A DNA stretch of 64,000 nt from Spirochaetota bacterium (lineage in GTDB: Bacteria > Spirochaetota > UBA4802 > UBA5550), in contig JAGNKX010000004.1 of assembly GCA_017999915.1 (NCBI GenBank), forward strand, positions 62,001-126,000, read 5' to 3'. How positions within the stretch are numbered: position 1 is the stretch's first letter; each line of letters opens with the position of its first letter. Position numbers and translations under genes: made by a program. Positions 60,988 through 64,000 of this stretch are shown one piece after another. The notes under the pieces are model-generated. The model saw only the letters and a list, made by a program, of their open reading frames with translations. It was not told the origin of the DNA and did no database searches.

Positions 60988-63228
60988 ATGAAAATTCAAA
61001 AAAAATATATCGCCGTAGCCGTGATTGCGCTGCTTGTCATCGTTAATTCCCTGGCAACCATGAGGCTTTTTTTCGGAGTCATGTATCCGGAGAGGCTCTT
61101 AAAAGGCGCGGTTAACGAATATTTTCGCAACAATCTCAACAAGGCGGTTAAATTCGAGGACCTGTATATTGATTATGACGGAACTATCGTCCTCGATGAC
61201 CTCAATGTATCCATAACCAGCGATTTCAACGATAACATCAGCCTCATAAAAAGCGAAAAAGCAGTCATCAATCTTCGTTTTTTCGCGTTGTGCGCCGGCT
61301 CCATAAGTGTCGAGGGTATAGATTTCTATAATTCCGAGATAATATTCATCAAAAAATTCGGCAGAAGCCATGTCGATTCATTTCTCATGGTATTTGATCC
61401 GGGTAAATTCATCAAGAAAACGCAGGAATCATACGGAGACTTCTATATCGATTTTCACCGGGCGAAGCTGTTTTACCGTGAATCGCTCAGGGCGAAACAG
61501 GTGATAATGGAGCTCTATAAAATCAACGCCGGGATGACGATAGATAAGAACTATTTCACCTATGATGTATCAGGCAAGATAAAGAAATATCATTCGAACA
61601 TGATACGGAACGGTGATTTTGACTGCAGGGGAACCATCAGGGTGGTTGATTATAATTATTACCACCATGACATCTCCGTAAATAATTTTGACCTCACCTA
61701 TCTGAATGATCACATCCTTGATTACAAGGTTGCCGATATCGCACTGAAAGGCGGACTGTCGACCGATTTCTCTGTATCCAAGAAAAAGAACATGCTCTCG
61801 GTAAGTGGAAAAGTTGAAACCAATGCCCTCACGGTTTTTTCCATACCGGAAAAATTCAATCTTCTCTCGAACGAGAATATGAATATCGCCTTTGACATGT
61901 CGATTGATCCGGACCTGAACAGCTATGCCATAAGGCAATTGAAGCTCGATGACGATGTCCTTGCCATTGAAGGCTCCGGAAGATTTGCGCGAAATGACAA
62001 GGAAGATGTTATTAGTTTGAATATCAAGTCAAACAAGATAGATCTTGGCGACCTGTCCCAGAACCTTTCTCCTCTAAAAAACATTGAATATGGCGGAACA
62101 TTGAAGTTTGACGGTTCCGCCAATCTTGATTTCAAAAACAGCAAGGCATCGGGGATTAAAGGCGCAGCTGTTCTTGAAGATTTCACTCTGTCGAAAAATG
62201 TAAAGGGCTCACTCGTCCCCATTGTTGAAGAATCCTCGGCGAGCCTGTCCTTTGACGAAAGCTCCATTTCACTCGACATCAAGGGAAAGCCCCTTAAATC
62301 GGACCTGTCAGTGGCGTGCAGATCGAAAATCGCTTCCTGGATCCCCTTCAGATCTGAAACCGCCGTCAGCGTCAGGTCCCAAAAGATGAACCTGGACAAT
62401 CTGCACCATTGCGTCGTTTATTTCGCCGACAAGGTCTTCGCCGCAGCCTACGAAGATAAGAGGAATCCCCTTGACAAGGAGCCGTTCATGCAGCGTCCCC
62501 TCGGAAAGTTCCTGAATTACAATACCATAAGCCTTAAAAGCAGCTTCGATACGATGTTTTACGGTGCAAAAGCCCGTTTCAGCGACGTTGTCATGAATGC
62601 TCAGTTAACGAAGGGAAGCATACTTCTCAATGATTTCTCAATTGATGGATATGACGCAAAATACAGGCTTTCTTTCCAGGGATATTTCAATAGCGACCAG
62701 CCCTATGTAAAGCTGGAAGGAAAGGTTGAAGATTTCGATCTTTCGGGATTTTACTCTGACAGCGGCATCAAGGGCTCCCTGAGCGCGAAGGCCCGGACTG
62801 AATTTTCCTTTGAGGTTTCAGCGGCTCGGATGGGCGATATCCTCGACAATGCCAAGGGTCATTTCAATATTTATATAGGCAAAGGGGAGATGAAGAATAC
62901 GCCTTTGCAGCACAACCTCATTGCATTTTTGCGGAAAAACGGATATGATCCCGGAGCCATATCGGACATATCCTTTGAAGACATCACTTTGTCGGTATCG
63001 GAGCAGGGCGAGAATTTCTGGTTCAGCAATTTAGGCATACGCGGCGATACAATGCAGTTCAACGCCCTCGGAGATTATCTGTATGAAGGCGGCATCAGCA
63101 GCACCCCGAACCTGACGATTCGCAATGAAACCTCGTCGACCAGCGTGCCGATTAAGTTAAGCGGGCCCCTCCTGGCTCCCTGCCTCGATGTCTCCGGCAA
63201 GAGTAAATCACACAGGGTCTGTTTCTGA
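60988..63228 (+). CDS. AsmA-like inner-membrane/periplasmic protein
   Basis: A 746-residue protein with an N-terminal membrane span (residues 8-27) and a long beta-rich body of the AsmA/DUF3971 type, with repeated strands such as EDLYIDYDGTIVLDDLNVSI, LSGFYSDSGIKGSLSAKAR and FNIYIGKGEMKNTPLQHNLIAFL, the last being the AsmA C-terminal pattern. Such proteins form bridges that carry phospholipids between membranes. The start ATG 60988 follows a poor ribosome site. Gene stands alone on the plus strand. Confidence 0.82.
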   Translation: MKIQKKYIAVAVIALLVIVNSLATMRLFFGVMYPERLLKGAVNEYFRNNLNKAVKFEDLYIDYDGTIVLDDLNVSITSDFNDNISLIKSEKAVINLRFFALCAGSISVEGIDFYNSEIIFIKKFGRSHVDSFLMVFDPGKFIKKTQESYGDFYIDFHRAKLFYRESLRAKQVIMELYKINAGMTIDKNYFTYDVSGKIKKYHSNMIRNGDFDCRGTIRVVDYNYYHHDISVNNFDLTYLNDHILDYKVADIALKGGLSTDFSVSKKKNMLSVSGKVETNALTVFSIPEKFNLLSNENMNIAFDMSIDPDLNSYAIRQLKLDDDVLAIEGSGRFARNDKEDVISLNIKSNKIDLGDLSQNLSPLKNIEYGGTLKFDGSANLDFKNSKASGIKGAAVLEDFTLSKNVKGSLVPIVEESSASLSFDESSISLDIKGKPLKSDLSVACRSKIASWIPFRSETAVSVRSQKMNLDNLHHCVVYFADKVFAAAYEDKRNPLDKEPFMQRPLGKFLNYNTISLKSSFDTMFYGAKARFSDVVMNAQLTKGSILLNDFSIDGYDAKYRLSFQGYFNSDQPYVKLEGKVEDFDLSGFYSDSGIKGSLSAKARTEFSFEVSAARMGDILDNAKGHFNIYIGKGEMKNTPLQHNLIAFLRKNGYDPGAISDISFEDITLSVSEQGENFWFSNLGIRGDTMQFNALGDYLYEGGISSTPNLTIRNETSSTSVPIKLSGPLLAPCLDVSGKSKSHRVCF

Positions 63229-63251
63229 TCTGGCCAGGGCCCCTTTCCCCG

Positions 63252-64000
63252 TCAGTTCTTCATGTCGATAAGCTCGTATATCGTGACGGGCTTTTCCTTG
63301 CCTTTTACCCGTATGAGATCAAGCTCGCGGGCGATGACGTGGTCCTTGACCTCGTCATAGGTGAATTCGCTTATTATGATGCTGGTGCTGTATATCTTGT
63401 TCGTACCCTCAAGGCGTGCCCCCAGGTTGACCATGTCGCCCATGAGCGTGTAGTCCATGCGGGACGTTGAGCCGACGAATCCGACGACCATGGGGCCTGT
63501 ATTCAGGCCGATGCCGATGTTGATCTTTTCCTTGCCCTGATGCTGCCAGGCCTGGTTCATCTCGTTGAGCTTGACCATCATCTCAAGGGCGGCCCTGCAG
63601 GCCCGGAGCGAGTGATCGGCCTGGGGCACGGGTGCGCCCCAGAACGCCATGATCTCGTCGCCCACGTACTTGTCGAGGGTCCCGTCGTATTTAATGACGA
63701 TATCGGTCATCGCCTGGAGATACTGGTTCAAGTGGTCGACTAGCTGCTCCGGCGTCATCCTTTCAGACATGGTGGTAAACCCGCGAATGTCCGAGAAGAG
63801 AACGGTGATGGTCTTGCGCTCCCCGCCGAGCTTGGCCATTTCTGGCGAGTTGATGAGCTCGTCGACGACCTTGGGCGATACGAATTTCGAGAAGGTCTGC
63901 TTGATGAATCGCTTTTCCTTCTGCTCAGTAAGAACGCGGAATACGACGATGGCCGTAAAGGAGAGACCTATCTGCAATATGGGCGTTGAAAATGCCGCCA
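63252..64000 (-). CDS. Class III adenylate/guanylate cyclase, C-terminal part
   Basis: The 3' end of a gene that starts beyond the window, open through the last base. A membrane span (PILQIGLSFTAIVVFRVL) is followed by a linker (FSKFVSPKVVDELINSP) and the cyclase domain. Metal-binding aspartates are in VLFSDIRGFTTMSE and DKYVGDEIMAFWG. The transition-state residues lie in the MDYTLMGDMVNLGARLEG region. The arrangement suits a CHASE2-type receptor cyclase, but its sensor part is not seen. cAMP or cGMP cannot be told apart with certainty; the lysine of LDKYVGDEIMAFWG suggests cAMP. Confidence 0.9.
   Translation of the reverse strand, partial: AAFSTPILQIGLSFTAIVVFRVLTEQKEKRFIKQTFSKFVSPKVVDELINSPEMAKLGGERKTITVLFSDIRGFTTMSERMTPEQLVDHLNQYLQAMTDIVIKYDGTLDKYVGDEIMAFWGAPVPQADHSLRACRAALEMMVKLNEMNQAWQHQGKEKINIGIGLNTGPMVVGFVGSTSRMDYTLMGDMVNLGARLEGTNKIYSTSIIISEFTYDEVKDHVIARELDLIRVKGKEKPVTIYELIDMKN

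Noticed and set aside
1-64000. CRISPR arrays, insertion sequences, prophage or integrase genes
   Set aside because: No regularly spaced repeats, transposase or integrase motifs were seen on either strand.

Overview
The window comes from a Gram-negative (diderm) bacterium that lives without oxygen or at low oxygen. It carries a full type II secretion operon with an outer-membrane secretin, several lipoproteins with lipoboxes, an outer-membrane protein, and oxygen-defence genes typical of anaerobes (superoxide reductase, rubrerythrin, rubredoxin, cytochrome bd). Coding DNA is of middling GC and the longer gaps are very AT-rich. The gene mix (dnaG-rpoD pair, LysM/M23 protein, PPC-repeat and propeller lipoproteins) would suit a deep spirochaete or a deltaproteobacterial-type lineage. 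That placement is inference; no rRNA gene is present to settle it.

Layout. 1-1.5 kb: end of a cysteine-synthase-type gene, then serine O-acetyltransferase (cysteine synthesis). 1.5-12.4 kb: an oxygen and peroxide defence island with CoA-disulfide reductase-like enzyme, an overlooked HesB/IscA-like gene with an in-frame TGA that I read as selenocysteine, rubrerythrin, ferritin, superoxide reductase, cytochrome bd, rubredoxin, a Fur/PerR-type regulator, a five-haem cytochrome lipoprotein, a Bcp peroxiredoxin, an 8-oxoguanine glycosylase, tRNA-Gln and a second ferritin-like protein. 12.4-19.2 kb: leucyl aminopeptidase, a small LigD phosphoesterase-like protein, RNase R, a coiled-coil protein, a flavin oxidoreductase and an acyl-CoA dehydrogenase. 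19.6-31.4 kb, mostly plus strand: envelope and lipoprotein genes, NAD(P)HX repair enzyme, a YkgJ cysteine-cluster protein, an outer-membrane protein split by an in-frame TAG, a LysM/M23 protein with a TPR partner, and a membrane protein/ParB-domain pair, then an RNA uracil methyltransferase and PPC-domain lipoproteins. 31.4-39 kb: a DUF4015-type glycosidase-like protein, then dnaG, rpoD and a glycerol-3-phosphate dehydrogenase fused to an acyltransferase-like domain.

39-59.7 kb is almost all minus strand. Read in transcription order it holds gspC-D-E-F-G-H-I-J-K-L-M-N, an ispH-ubiA fusion, aroE, folC, an unknown gene, a LOG-like protein, an FGGY kinase and a sphingosine-phosphate-lyase-like PLP enzyme. 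The tight spacing and ATGA overlaps suggest one very long or a few nested transcripts. 59.8-64 kb: DedA protein, a small unknown, an AsmA-like protein and the end of a class III adenylate/guanylate cyclase.

The most notable points are the selenocysteine HesB-like gene with its candidate SECIS hairpins beside the oxygen-defence genes, the IspH-UbiA and GpsA-acyltransferase-like fusions, the TAG-interrupted outer-membrane gene, and the kinase/PLP-lyase/LOG cluster.
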